From: Exophiala sp. HKRS030
Taxonomy: Eukaryota > Ascomycota > Eurotiomycetes > Chaetothyriales > Herpotrichiellaceae
Direction of reading: 5' to 3'
Assembly: GCA_023897205.1 (NCBI GenBank)
Contig: JAHWDD010000002.1
Coordinates: 6,696,001 to 6,760,000 of the forward strand
DNA: 64,000 bases
In this document: in pieces, positions 23,459-34,374 of the stretch
Layout of the letters: each line of letters opens with the position of its first letter
Numbering within the stretch: the stretch's first letter is position 1
Translations under genes and position numbers: made by a program
Notes under the pieces: generated by a model
Told to the model about the DNA's origin: nothing
The model's database searches: none
Seen by the model: only the letters and a program-made list of their open reading frames with translations

Positions 23459-24127
23459 CTAAGTATGCTTCATTTTTATATGACGCTGCAGCCCGTCCTT
23501 TCGAGAGTATCCGAGAAATGGTGGTTGAGACTGCTCACAACCTATGACTGGGCACCAGAAACGTTGAGGGGGAGACCCTACAGCCGCGTGATATGCACTA
23601 CGATGTCGGTCGAGGTCCCGTCGGCTTTGGAAGCGAAACCCTTGGCAATCAGGTTCCAGACACGGAAACTGCCTCGTGTGTACAGGCAAGTGTTTGCTTT
23701 CAGAGAATTAGAGTGTGCATGATCGGCATATACACGGAAAGAAAGACTCACGCTAGTTGTGATAGACTTTGTGTTTGACGGGGCAGTGTGGGCAGGCGAA
23801 GCTCTGATGATCATTTTGAGTTTGTGCTATCGAATGAGCGCTTTGTGATGGCAAGTCCTGCGGATCAAGTAAGTCCGAGAACGTGAGGTCACCTTCAAGG
23901 GGCGGCAGTTGAGGAAGGGGGTATGCTTGAGGAGTTTCTTGAGACTGTCCCTGGAGTTGTTGTTCGTTGAGCTGTGCTCCGGCAGGATGAAGACGCAAAT
24001 CTAATTTCCAAGGCTCGATGTAGTCTCCCGGCGCTAAGTTCTCAGACCGTTGTAGATGTAAATTTAGTTGATGGCTTGCACCGGTATCCTCACTGAGTCT
24101 TGGAGACGAGGCCCGCGAAATGTAGCC
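23459..24127 (-). CDS. C2H2 zinc-finger protein, frameshift or odd intron
   Basis: Probable nuclear DNA-binding protein. On the minus strand an acceptor-like CTACTAG before 24127 opens a Gln/Pro/Leu-rich segment that runs into FACPHCPVKHKVYHN. There the frame hits TAG (23753-23755). A GTGAGT donor directly follows, and after a ~56-nt intron the finger resumes as KHLPVHTRQFPC, then two more finger-like units (CLEPDCQGF...HRSAYH and CPVIGC...HIKMKH). If one base is missing just before the stop codon, the first finger becomes a canonical C-x2-C-x12-H-x3-H with Leu two residues before the histidine, spliced at the consensus donor. The first exon and start codon were not found. It is divergent from the dynamin-like gene, with ~540 bp between them. 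Confidence 0.55.
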
Positions 24128-24669
24128 CTAGTAGGAACCTGCTTGAAAGGAGGTGCCCTGCCGGAGTATTCCAAGGAGATATCACGTGGAAAGTCCCTCA
24201 AGCAATGAACGAAAGGATCGGAATTACCACCACTAAAGGAGTGAAGTGGCGATGAGAAAGGAGGAAATTTTCAGACCTCGGGCAGCAAGAGACACAGGTC
24301 ATATATTACTGCTCTGGGCGAAAGCTGAATGATAGATGTGGCTCATTGCCATTCTGGGCTAGTGCTCTGCAGTCTGGCCGCTGGCTTCTTGGCTGATCCA
24401 ATCGCAACCAATGATGAGCAACCTGAAGCATGCCTTGACCAATGAGCATCAACTGTTCAAGGGATTGGGTGATTGTAACACTGCAGTTCACCTATAGATG
24501 GTCCGGCGGTGAAAATTTGAGTGTAGCTGACTTAAAAGCTGGAAGCTGGAATAGCAGGGGCATCGTGTGGTTTGAAGTATTGACTCGTGCGGTCATGATG
24601 GACTGACATCCAGATGTATAAAGCAAGCCGAATGCTTTTAACATCCTCCAAAATCTCACGAACGAGGTA

Positions 24670-27047
24670 ATGTCGGATCTGTTTCTCCAACCAAGCCACT
24701 TAAGCCCTTACCGTGGTTTCGAGTTCTCGACGCTCGATATGGCGAATACCAAAGAGCATGTCTCCGGTCTTGGGGATCCAGCATGCCTAGAGAAAATCGA
24801 CCGACTCTTTGCGTGCGGCGTTGGCGATCTCATTAACTTGCCCCAGATCGTCGTTGTGGGTGATCAGTCTTCCGGAAAAAGCAGCGTTCTTGAGGCGATG
24901 ATACAGAAACCGTTGCCTCGCGACAGCGGCCTTTGTACGAGGTTTGCGACACAAATCATCTTCAAGCGGTCCCCGGCGGACACCATATCAATTTCGATTA
25001 TTCCGAGCACAGATGCTTCTGAGGAGCACAAGATAAAACTCCAGACTTGGTCAAAGCGAAACTTGCAGACACTCGATTCAGCCACGTTTGTAAAGATCAT
25101 GGAAGAGGTATGTCCCGTTACTGCCACCCCTGCGAATACCTAACCCGAGCGTAGGTTCACGAAGCCATGGATATCATCCGCCCTCAAGATGGGTCTGCCA
25201 GGATAGGTCCAACATTTTCCCGCGACATCTTGCGAATCGAGATCTGTGGCCCGACTCAGGAGCACCTCAGCGTCATCGACGTCCCGGGTATCTTCAAAAA
25301 TGTCACCCCAGGAGTCACTACCAAAAGCGATATAGCACTTGTCCGCAGCATCGTCCTCAGCTACATGGAAAACCCCCGGTCCGTCATGCTCGCCGTCATT
25401 CCCGCCAACGTCGATGTTGCCACCCAAGAGATTCTTCAACTGGCCGTTGACGTTGATCCTGAGGGGAAACGAACTCTCGGCGTCCTTACCAAGCCCGACC
25501 TCGTCGACCAGGGAGCCGAAGGTCGCATTATTGATCTCTTGCAGGGTCGTAACCATCCTTTGCGGCTTGGGTGGCATATAGTTCGCAATCCCGGCCAGCA
25601 ACAACTCTCCGACCCTACCCTCGATCGTGACCGACTCGAGCAGGACTTCTTCGCCACTGAGCCCCCGTGGAACAAAGTAGAGAAGGACAAAGTGGCCATT
25701 AGACCTTTGAAGGCACGGATTCAAGATATTCTCTCTAACCTCGTGCGAGAAGAATTCCCAAAGGTAATGCATGAATATGCGTGCGTGCGAATCCACTGAC
25801 CAAAGCTCAGGTCAAGCAAGAAATGACGCGGAAACTGACTGCAGCCCGAGGGACACTCCACCAGTTGGGCATGGAACGAGAGACGGTCGACAAGCAGCAG
25901 CAATATCTGACAAGTCTGTCTTCCCGGTTTCAGCGTCTGGTGGCGTTGTCCATTGACGCAAAGTACGGCAATGACGAGATCTTCGACGACGTGAAATTGA
26001 GGTTGGCCACCCTGATCAGTGAGCGTAACATCGCCTTTTCCGAAGAACTCGCTCGTCACGGCCATGAATACCGCTTCAGTACCTCGGAAGGATCTCCAAA
26101 TGTCGATGAAGACCTTCCGCCGGCCCTGTCATGGGACCGAGTCGACCTTACTCCGTCAAGCCATGAAGATATGTTCGAGGTTCGGAAAACGTCCAACTGT
26201 GAAGACATCGAAGACATCTTGTTTCCCCAGGGAAGTATTTCCACCGCGAACGGGAAGTCCATCGCCCTATGGCTCCGCGACGTGTATCGGAGCTCGCGAG
26301 GCTTCGAGCTCGGAACGTTTGATTCCTCAATTTTGGGTACCACCATGAAAGCGCAGTCGGCAAAGTGGACTAATATCGCGCTCGGCTACATCAGTGACAT
26401 CGTCGCAATTGTTCACCAATATATCCGCGGCGTACTGGAATGGATTTGCCCCGAGCGACTGGTCCGGTCTGAGTTGCTCTCGGTTTTGTCAGACAGTTTG
26501 TCGGAGCGCTATCAAAAGGCCATTGAGCAGGTTCGCTTTCTCCTCGAGGTGGAACGGACTGGCACGCCCATTACTCTCAATCATTACTTCAACGACAACC
26601 TCGAAAAATGGTAGACCGTTTCCTGCTCTGTGTGTATCGCTGCTAACGGAACGCTCTAGTCGGCAGAAACGAATGCAGACTCTCCTATCTCGTGTGTCTA
26701 TCAACGATTGCTCGCACGGGGAGGTGGTTAGACTTGAGGACATGACGTTGAGCCATCCCATGAGCAATACTAATCATGTCGTCCAGGACCTCCACGATAT
26801 TCTGTTCTCATACTACAAGGTGGCACGGAAACGATTCGTCGACAGTGTCTGCATGCAAGCGGCTGATCACTACCTCGTGAACGGCCCCGAGACGCCCTTG
26901 TCTTTATTCTCGCCAACTTTCGTGACCGTCTTGACTCCCGAACAGCTGGAGACCATCGCCGGTGAGGACCAAGGGACTAGGAGGACACGAGCACGGTTGA
27001 AAAGAGACATTGCCAATCTGGAGACGGCCAAGAAGATCTTGAAATAA
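24670..27047 (+). CDS. Dynamin-like large GTPase (Mx/Vps1 superfamily)
   Basis: GTP-driven membrane-remodelling protein. Four exons (24670-25107, 25155-25763, 25811-26610, 26660-27047) with introns of 47, 47 and 49 nt join to 744 residues. The GTPase domain shows G1 GDQSSGKSS (residues 64-72), the G2 threonine in LCTRFATQ, G3 DVPG (~189) and G4 TKPD (~258). GLGDPACLEKIDRLF before G1 is the dynamin-family lead-in. A helical stalk follows, and the C-terminal region from ~620 (LEDMTLSHP...ILFSYYKVARKRFVDSV) is the GTPase effector-domain helix. There is no PH or Pro-rich domain, so it resembles Mx-like and Vps1-like fungal proteins rather than endocytic dynamin. An alternative start is MANTKEH at 24739. 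Confidence 0.92.
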
Positions 27048-28504
27048 TGTTGGATATACATACCCTGACAGGCAGTGATTGACGCCTAGGACGACACCTA
27101 AAATGTCATCCTTATAGGCGTTGCAACGCCTAAGTGGCAATGACACCTCACACTACAACTGTCATGTAAATCCTTTCATCATTCCCGCTACATCATGCGA
27201 TGATCCTCGCTCACACACTCATTATATTAGGAGAGTAGAATCCTCCTCCATAAACACTCAGAGACTTCAATTGAATTCATTCATTCTTTTGCAAGTATTT
27301 CTTTGCTTGGTGACGCTTGTAAAAGCCAACAAATAACCTCCCGTGACCTGTTAATGTCTACTTTATTCGAGGAGGACAATGGCCACTTATAGTAGTTATT
27401 CGACACTCCCATGTTCAGCGACGTAGTGGCCCCGTGTTATAGTTTCTGTACTCAGACCCTAGATACTTCCAGGTTACATATATCCTTTCGCCTATTTTTC
27501 TATCATTTAGGTAGAAGTTGAAAAAGATGCACAGCACGGACGTGAGGATTGCAAAGGTTATCCTGTAGACTGTTCCCAGAAGATTGTCTAAGGCGGTGAT
27601 GGGTTTTGGTAAAGACCAGAGCTAGAAGGCCTTGGTGGAAACGGCGATCCTCGATATCTTCTCAAGCAGACGGGGTAGGGAGATCTGGACAGGGGGCTCA
27701 ATCCTTTCATGGCCGGATTGTTTGCAATAGAACCCGAAAAGGCTCTGAAAGTCCATTCCTAGGTGAAAATTAGGCACGTATGGTCGTTCAACAAACATAA
27801 ATGGGTGAGCTCAAGTCTTCTAAGTTTCAGGAGTCTACTATTGTCTCTCGTTCAGGCTTTGGATTCATCGCAACGTGTATCCCTCTGTGCCAAGAGTCCC
27901 GCCGTACTCTATCCGGATTTAATCGACAAGTCTGACCTAAGTTTCTTAGTAGTGTGGACCTCCTTAGCTAAATTTAGAGGCGGTTACCGAATAGGGGTCT
28001 ATCGACGCACCGCTAATTACGATCGTCTGACGGAGTTATTTGACAAGGTATTCTGTATAGTATTTAATAAACTGCACATTATAAGATTATTGCGGCGACA
28101 TTCCTTGCCAATCCAGATGGGGAAACTGTTGGAATGTAGGAGTCACTCCCTTTTACCTCCTGCGCATCCCTTATTACCCCTGTGACGTCTCCTTTTTGCC
28201 TCAGTGGATATGCGATAGATAGACAAGAGTTTTGCAAAGGGTTAAGCCAAGGAAGGAGGAGAACTCAACTTTGAGCTGATGCCCAAAACCCCTTTTCGCA
28301 GCGAATATATATAGGAGCAAGGAGCTCGCACCATAGACAAGAAGACACTTAATCAATCTCTCCTTTGCCCCTACTACGATCCAACAGAAACAGTCTAACC
28401 CAGTCCCCCACGACCTTAATGCGTCTCCACCAATAGAAGCAATTAGGCATTTATCAAGTCAAGATCAGTCTTCTAACTTAGTGTCCATGTGCCAGAGCTA
28501 TATT
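27048..28504. other. Intergenic, no gene seen
   Basis: AT-leaning. One 140-codon plus-strand frame (27763-28185) matches nothing I know. A TATA-like TATATATAGG near 28305 is followed by no usable coding frame, which could be the promoter remnant of a lost gene. Confidence 0.4.
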
Positions 28505-28860
28505 TCCAGCCGGTCCTGGAAGACGCGATTTCGCAAGTATCTGCACTATCTTATAGCTACGCTCTAACGGCGCTTATACGGTATCGCCACACTCTCCTTC
28601 TTGCGCATTGACAGTGGCACCTTTGTCGAGTAGCATCTGCACTACCTTCTCGCGGCCACAGTAGTATGCCCCTATAGGGCGCTGCGGAAAATGCCCCCAT
28701 TTATATTAACATCGGCGCCCCTATTCAGCAGCATCTGTACGCGCCACAGGGTATCTCGTAGCACCAAGTCCTCTGTCCAAGACCCTGGTATATCTATTAT
28801 CGAAGTATTCAATGATGCTGGGTAAAGGGCAGGCTGCTTGATGCGACCTGTACTCAAGCT
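28505..28860 (-). pseudogene. Ankyrin-repeat pseudogene fragment
   Basis: Minus-strand translation gives ankyrin-repeat units in order: VQMLLNRGADVN, then EKVVQMLLDKGATVN, then a weaker KIVQILAKS. Between units the frame is broken by TAG in place of an expected CAG, by a small indel after it, and by TAA in place of an expected CAA. On the minus strand these stops are C-to-T changes, the pattern left by repeat-induced point mutation or deamination. No start, full repeat set or partner domain (such as NACHT) remains in the flanks. It is most likely a relic of a larger ankyrin protein. Confidence 0.65.
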
Positions 28861-29476
28861 CTACGATAGCGGAGTGAGTGGAAACTACGGAGTAACTGTG
28901 AGGTTAGTTAACGTTAGTTTGGTTGTGGGTTCGGGTTCTCGAGCCATTCAGGTAACTCGATCATGATTCGCGGTCGCTGCAAACAAGCCCCAGGAACTCC
29001 TTAGGTTATGCACGTTAGGCTAAGCTTAGGGCACTTAGGCCACTCAGATGGCTCTTCTAGGCTCTGACAAGGCCCCCAAGCTCCAGAGATCCCCCGCAAT
29101 CGTCTCCTCGGCCGTTAGAACAACGGCTGGGAAAAGCCTTCTTGGCATCGGCAACACCCGTCGAACCATACAATCGGGCATTGTCAGGTGTCCTTTGGGT
29201 CTCGTCATGCCCGGAAGACCTAGAGATTCCCATCTGTGGGCCGCCTACTCAACGCCCGAGTAACTAGCCGTAGGTGAGGAGCTCCCCTATCATAGTTTCA
29301 CCTAGTTAGTTAGGCAGCTACCTACCTCACATATGTATTGGTTAATTACCTCGACGAATCATCATGGAGAAGACGAATGCGAGAGGCTGTCAACTTCTCC
29401 CTTTTCTTCTGCATTCGCTTTCCGTTTTCTGTCATGATTCAGTTTCCTGTCCACTGGCGTTTCCTCACGATCAGTC
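28861..29476. other. Intergenic upstream of GT90 gene
   Basis: Contains TTAGGC/TTAGTTAG words like those at 14-16 kb and the GT90 promoter. No gene is supported; the 71-codon plus-strand frame at 29048 has no recognisable feature. Confidence 0.45.
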
Positions 29477-31382
29477 ATGTTTCACGATATCAGTGGCATG
29501 ACGCGTGCTCTGGGCCAGCTCACTGACATTTACAAGCGCCTAGCCAAGAAACAACGACTAGTTCTGATCTCCGCGTCAGCCTTTGTTGTCTTTGTTCTCG
29601 TCGCCTTCTTTTTCAGCTGGGGTGGTCAGCACTACGTCGACCCACGTGGGAACATTCAAAGCTCAGACCCTATCCCACATCAGCACGTGTATCCCACAGA
29701 TGTCCATCCAATTGATTATCTCATATCCCATGCACGGTCTTCTCTTGCTCAGGTCAAATCACGTCAGTCGACCACCTTGGATGAGGCTGTCCACGAGTAT
29801 GAACGGAGATACGGCATATCTCCGCCTCCCAATTTCGACAAATGGTACGACTTTGCTGTGAAAAACGACGTTCAGCTCATAGACGAGTATGACACGATTC
29901 ACGATCTTCTACTTCCTTTCTGGGCCTTCTCTCCATTTGCTCTACGGCAAAAGGTGCGGAAAGCTCTTAGAGGGGATGACTTTGTTCTGGGAGTTTTTGT
30001 CCGAGATGGCACTGTCACCAGCACCGACAGAGGTCCGGAATGGAGAGGTGCTGCCATACGAGACACCATCCAGGTCTTTGCAGAGTTCTTGCCTGACATG
30101 GACATGGTGTTCAACATTCACGACGAGCCTCGCGTGGTCGTACCACACGGAGATCTAGCACGCATCCTTGATCGTGCCCGGTATTCAAGGCAGTCAATGG
30201 TCAGGAAAACGACAACTCCTCGAAATGCCTGGTCAACCCCCCAACAGGTCTAAGCGACGGGACGGTCGAGATCGATGCTTTCAAGCCATTCAACCGCTGG
30301 GCCCACCAATTCACCTGGTTGGTGTCTAGCTCTTCCTGTCCGCCTGATAGTCGAGCTCGTTCCTTGCAATTTGATGGGGTGCCCATTGCCGACGATGATT
30401 CCGCCTACGTCTCATCCCCTCTCAATTTCGTGCGGAATCAAACTGCAATGACGGACATATGTCAGTCGCCATCGCTGGAGCACACCTATAGCATCTTCAA
30501 TAAGCCGAACGCCTGGAGTGTGGCGCATGAACTGTTTCCTCTTTTCTCGCCCAGCAAAGTTTCATCCTTTCAAGACATTTTATACCCGGCACCATGGTAT
30601 CTTGCCGAGAAGGTGGCCATCAACGACGAGATTGACAAACTCTGGGACGACAAGAAAGATTTACTCTACTGGCGAGGAACCACAACCAGTGGCTATTCCG
30701 AAGACGGTGTCTGGCGTCGACAGAATCGTCAACGTTTCATCATGCAAGCCGAACAACCGGGTCACGCACAGATCCTCCATCGAGACAGTGGGCCTAATTC
30801 GCCGTGGCAAGTCAAAGACATCGATCGAACCTCGTTGCAACATCTATACAATGTACATTTCACCTTCATCGGCCAGTGTTCAGAAGAAGACTGTGAAGTG
30901 CAAAGAAATTACTTCGATGTTTACGAAGACGAAGATTTCCAAAACGCAACTCTATATAAATACTTGCTCGACCTGGATGGCAATGCATTCAGTGGAAGGT
31001 TCTACGCATTCCTTGGCAGTCACAGTTTGACACTGAAGCTGGCTTTGTTTCGTGAATGGCACGAAGAGAGGATTACTCCATGGGTGCACTATATCCCACT
31101 CAATGTCAATGGCAGTGATCATATGGAGATCATGCGTTACCTGACGGCAGAAGAAGATGGGAAGAGACTTGGTCGAGAAATCGCCGGTGAATCTCGTGAT
31201 TGGGCAAAAAGGACCCTGAGGCAGGTCGACATGCAGGCTTGGATGTTTCGTTTGTTACTAGAGTAAGTGCTACTTTCAGGATTGGCAAGGACACATTATG
31301 GGCACAAAGACTGACAATATTATATATTAGGTACGGGAGGCTTGTGGATGATCATCGTGACGAGATCGGCTTCAAACTGTGA
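29477..31382 (+). CDS. GT90/CAP10 glycosyltransferase, frameshifted
   Basis: Predicted type II Golgi membrane glycosyltransferase of the CAP10/GT90 family, which adds xylose or related sugars to glycans. A short cytosolic N-terminus is followed by one membrane anchor (LISASAFVVFVLVAFFF, ~30-46) and a luminal catalytic region with HDEPRVVVPH, YWRGTTTSGY (the family-defining RG-T-SG loop), DLDGNAFSGRF, GSHSL and TPWVHYIPL. A 68-nt intron (31263-31330, GTAAGT...TTAG) adds the last 17 residues. At 30177-30181 the frame shifts by loss of one base within CCCGG: the upstream frame ends in LARILDRAR and the downstream frame resumes as VFKAVNGQEND. No intron fits there. Both halves stay fully open, so the lesion is very recent or is a sequencing error. 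Confidence 0.85.
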
Positions 31383-32131
31383 TAACAGATGATGATTGAA
31401 CTACTCTCCTCCCTCGTGCGGCCAGCTCGTTCCATGAGCCAACCCTCACCCTAGACGCATCCCTCGACTTCAATTCACAATGACAACAGAGTCTGTGTGT
31501 GAGTTGCATATGCTGCGAAGGGCCCTCAAGTCGCTAGTCGGGACGAGGAGCTCGTGCTGGGCGATCGATAGGTTGGTCGAGATACGGGCAAAAACAACCA
31601 CAGTACTTTATGTCTACAGCAACTCTTGCCGACCCTAAAGAATCATGAGAGAAGATGTCGTGATCCCCACGGCGGTGGAGTCGCCAGCCTGAGCGATCAC
31701 ATATTGCGATGTCGGCTGCATGGGACGACATAGACACCTCTGCTCTGTGTCACGACGATCACAAGCACACATGCTGGGACTCTTCGCCGCAGTCCAACTT
31801 CCACAACATTGAGGTGAAAAACCATCAGTGCAAGCCCCGACATCCGAGCTGTAGCCGTGAAGCGCGTCCCCACGGAATTTGCTCTCAAACCAGGAAGACG
31901 GGTACCTGCCAGTATCCGCATGAGTGCATATGCAGATCATGGTTCAGCTTCGGGTGGGAACATGAAACCGAAGAACCAATCAACCAGCAAAACTAGTCTA
32001 AGACTGACCACCATGTGGCGGGAAGACTGCTAGTCTTTGGTTTCCTCTATTGGATATGCTCGTGCCACAACATTCCGACAGATACCAGCTCGTCAGAATT
32101 AAAATCATATGACTGAACAGTGTGGTTGCTT
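31383..32131. other. Intergenic, no gene seen
   Basis: Lies between the convergent 3' ends of the GT90 and YdeI-like genes. A Cys/His-rich 95-codon plus-strand frame (31709-31996) is present but matches no family and has a longer antisense frame, so it is not called. Confidence 0.45.
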
Positions 32132-32979
32132 TCACCTCGATGACCGATTGCGGAGGCCAGCACGTAGGGAGGGCTGCCTGGGCAAGGGCTCTTTCCGGGT
32201 CTCACTCTCATTCTCACTCTCACTGTCCGCCTTTCTCTTGTTCCGTACTGGCTTCTTGAGCGCAGGTGCTTTTCTCTCCTCTGAGACGGATTGCGATGCT
32301 GAGCCTTCATGAGCATCAGCCAGTGTCTTGATCATAGCCTGCATGCGCTTCTCCCGCGTTTTAGGAACACCGGTCTGCAGACGCTGGAGCAGCACATATC
32401 TGTCTTGCTTCCCCAGGGCGTCAAACCTCGTCTTGGCGGCCTTATTCGCTTGCAACGCAGCAGCCAAATCATCCGGCACAGTCATACCCGCAACACCAGC
32501 GTACGCCCGCTCCCACCGCCCATCGGCTTTTGCGGCGTCTACGGCCGCTAGTCCCCCGGCCGCATGCGTCCTTGCTCAATCAGCGTCGCAACCGTCTTGA
32601 CGTTCTTCTGCGACCACATGCTCTTCGGCCGCCGCGGCGTGAACCGCACGAGCCAGTACTGGTCGTCCAGTGGTTTGGCTTGCCCGTCAATCCATCCGAA
32701 ACATAGAGCCGTCTCAACGGCGTCGCTCCCCTTGATTGTGGCTATGCCAGAGGCCTTTTTGGCGAATTTCAGGTAGATGCCGTTGTTACTCGGGGCAGGG
32801 ACGTTTGAGAGAAAGGTTTCGAACGCTTGGGTGTCGGCGAACGCGTGGATGGGTAAGTCAGTCGGTGGTGCGTGGGTGGGCATGGTTGATGGTGGGGTTC
32901 GGAGAACTAGAGGTGAGGCTCTGAAGAGGAGAGAGACATGGTGTAGACGGCGTATTTGTAGAGTATTAGTCTTGAGCAT
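32132..32979 (-). CDS. YdeI/OmdA-like protein, frameshifted
   Basis: Member of the small family named bacteriocin-protection YdeI or OmpD-associated (OmdA), common in bacteria and fungi; its biochemical role is unclear. The conserved core reads FETFLSN, GIYLKFAKKASG, ALCFGWIDGQ, YWLVRFTPRRPKSMWS and LIEQGRM, then continues in another frame with LAAVDAAKADGRWE, PDDLAAAL and RFDALGKQDRYVLLQRL, and a basic Lys/Glu-rich tail. The change of frame falls on a run of five C (32553-32557 on the plus strand); one more base there would join the halves. From the ATG at 32979 the protein has an Arg-rich hydrophobic N-terminus that could be a mitochondrial presequence. The alternative start at 32883 (MPTHAPP) removes it. 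Confidence 0.75.
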
Positions 32980-33570
32980 CAAGATACTGAGCCCATGTTT
33001 TACTACTCTGCGACCAACTTATAGTCGCTATTACAGAAGTTTTATCTGCAGGATCGTACTTGGAGAGCTTCATGACAAAGTAACGTAGAGGATCGTGGGC
33101 GGTGTGTCAGCCACTGTCAGGCCTACGGAGCATATCCAGAACGCGTTGAGTGGAACAAGCGACGCGTTTGAGTTACTTGCTCCATAGTAGAAAACATACT
33201 GCGGAGTATTCACAGCACTAAAGCATGCATTAATCCTGGTCACGCCTGGTTCATCCTTGTATCGACCATCATCCATCACATCATAACCATGCTACTATGC
33301 AAGCTTCCCCCGCGCTCATTGACGGCACGGCGTGGACGGCTACAAATTCCCTCGACTGAGGTTTTTCTGTCCGGCTCATCATCATGCTGTACCCTCCAAT
33401 ATCTCTTCGTTTTGTTACGTCAGAGATGCATACGGTTGCTCTCTCTGTCCCATCTCCTCTGTCTCGGACATTCACAGACTGAATCATGACACGTTCCATT
33501 GTGACCCCGAAGCACTGACTTAGCTGCTACTCTTATTTTCCATCTGACCGTCTTCTCCTCTCATCCCGAA
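32980..33570. other. Divergent promoter region, no gene seen
   Basis: Separates the minus-strand YdeI-like gene from the plus-strand Gly-rich gene. The short frames on both strands are mirror shadows of each other and none is convincing. Confidence 0.5.
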
Positions 33571-34298
33571 ATGGTCAAGGTAGCTGAAAACAGAGTCGTA
33601 GACCTCGACCTCTTCCCAGGTGATCCCAAAGGCGACAAACTCGCTGAACAGACGAGGTGAGCTAAACGCAGACACGAGACCCACCCTCAAGCACCACTCC
33701 ACAACTTCTCATAGTACACAATCTGACCACCTTCGGACACGACTCTAGGGCTGCCATTGCAGGCAAAGTTCCACAGACTGACTCCCAAGGAATCTCCTCC
33801 AACGCCCAGACCGCCGTCACTGCTCTTGGTGGTACTGTAGGAGGCGGACTCAAGGGCGTGGTCGATACACTCGGGAACACGGTTGGGACTGTAGGTGAGG
33901 GCCTTACAGGCACTGTCCAGGGTGTAGGCGACGGCCTCGGAAGTACAGTCCAATACGCTGGAGGTGCTGTTGGTGCGGGTGCTGGAAAACTCGGGTCCAT
34001 CATGTCAGGTAATCAAGGCGGAAAAGGTGAGATACCAACATTCGAGTAATGGAGAAGACGTAATGATAACGTTGATCTTGTGTCAGATGAGGCCATTGAG
34101 GCACAGAAGCAGAACCTGAAAAAGGCAGCAAACAAATCTGATGAGATCGAGTCGGACATTGCTTCAACCGTCCAGGGCCACAGCAACGACGCCAATGCCG
34201 CTGCTAAAGAGACCGCTAAGGATACTACACACCAGACAAGTGGATTCGAGGACAAGGCGGAGGACAAAGTACAAGGAGTTTCTTCATCCTCGTCTTGA
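33571..34298 (+). CDS. Gly/Thr/Val-repeat, LEA-like hydrophilic protein
   Basis: Three exons (33571-33656, 33749-34026, 34087-34298) with introns of 92 nt (GTGAGC, branch CTGAC, acceptor TCTAG) and 60 nt (GTGAGA...TCAG) join in frame to 191 residues. After a short start (MVKVAENRVVDLDLFPGD), the centre is a run of loosely repeated 8- to 11-residue units with alternating Gly and Thr/Val (TLGNTVGTVGEG, LTGTVQGVGDG, LGSTVQYAGGA). The C-terminal third is Lys/Glu/Ala-rich and probably helical (EAIEAQKQNLKKAANK), ending in a Ser run. No signal peptide or membrane segment is seen. The composition resembles LEA-like and stress-induced hydrophilic proteins, but I cannot assign a family. Confidence 0.65.
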
Positions 34299-34374
34299 GT
34301 AGATTCCATCCACTCGAACTGTACAGTCAAACTCCATAGCTTAGCATGAGTCAATTTCATGAAAACTAGCATCT

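Noticed and set aside
25140..25796. 218-codon minus-strand frame
   Set aside because: Shadow of dynamin exon 2 on the opposite strand.
31709..31996. Cys/His-rich 95-codon plus-strand frame as a possible small secreted or metal-binding protein
   Set aside because: No signal peptide, no spacing typical of a zinc motif, and an antisense frame of similar length.
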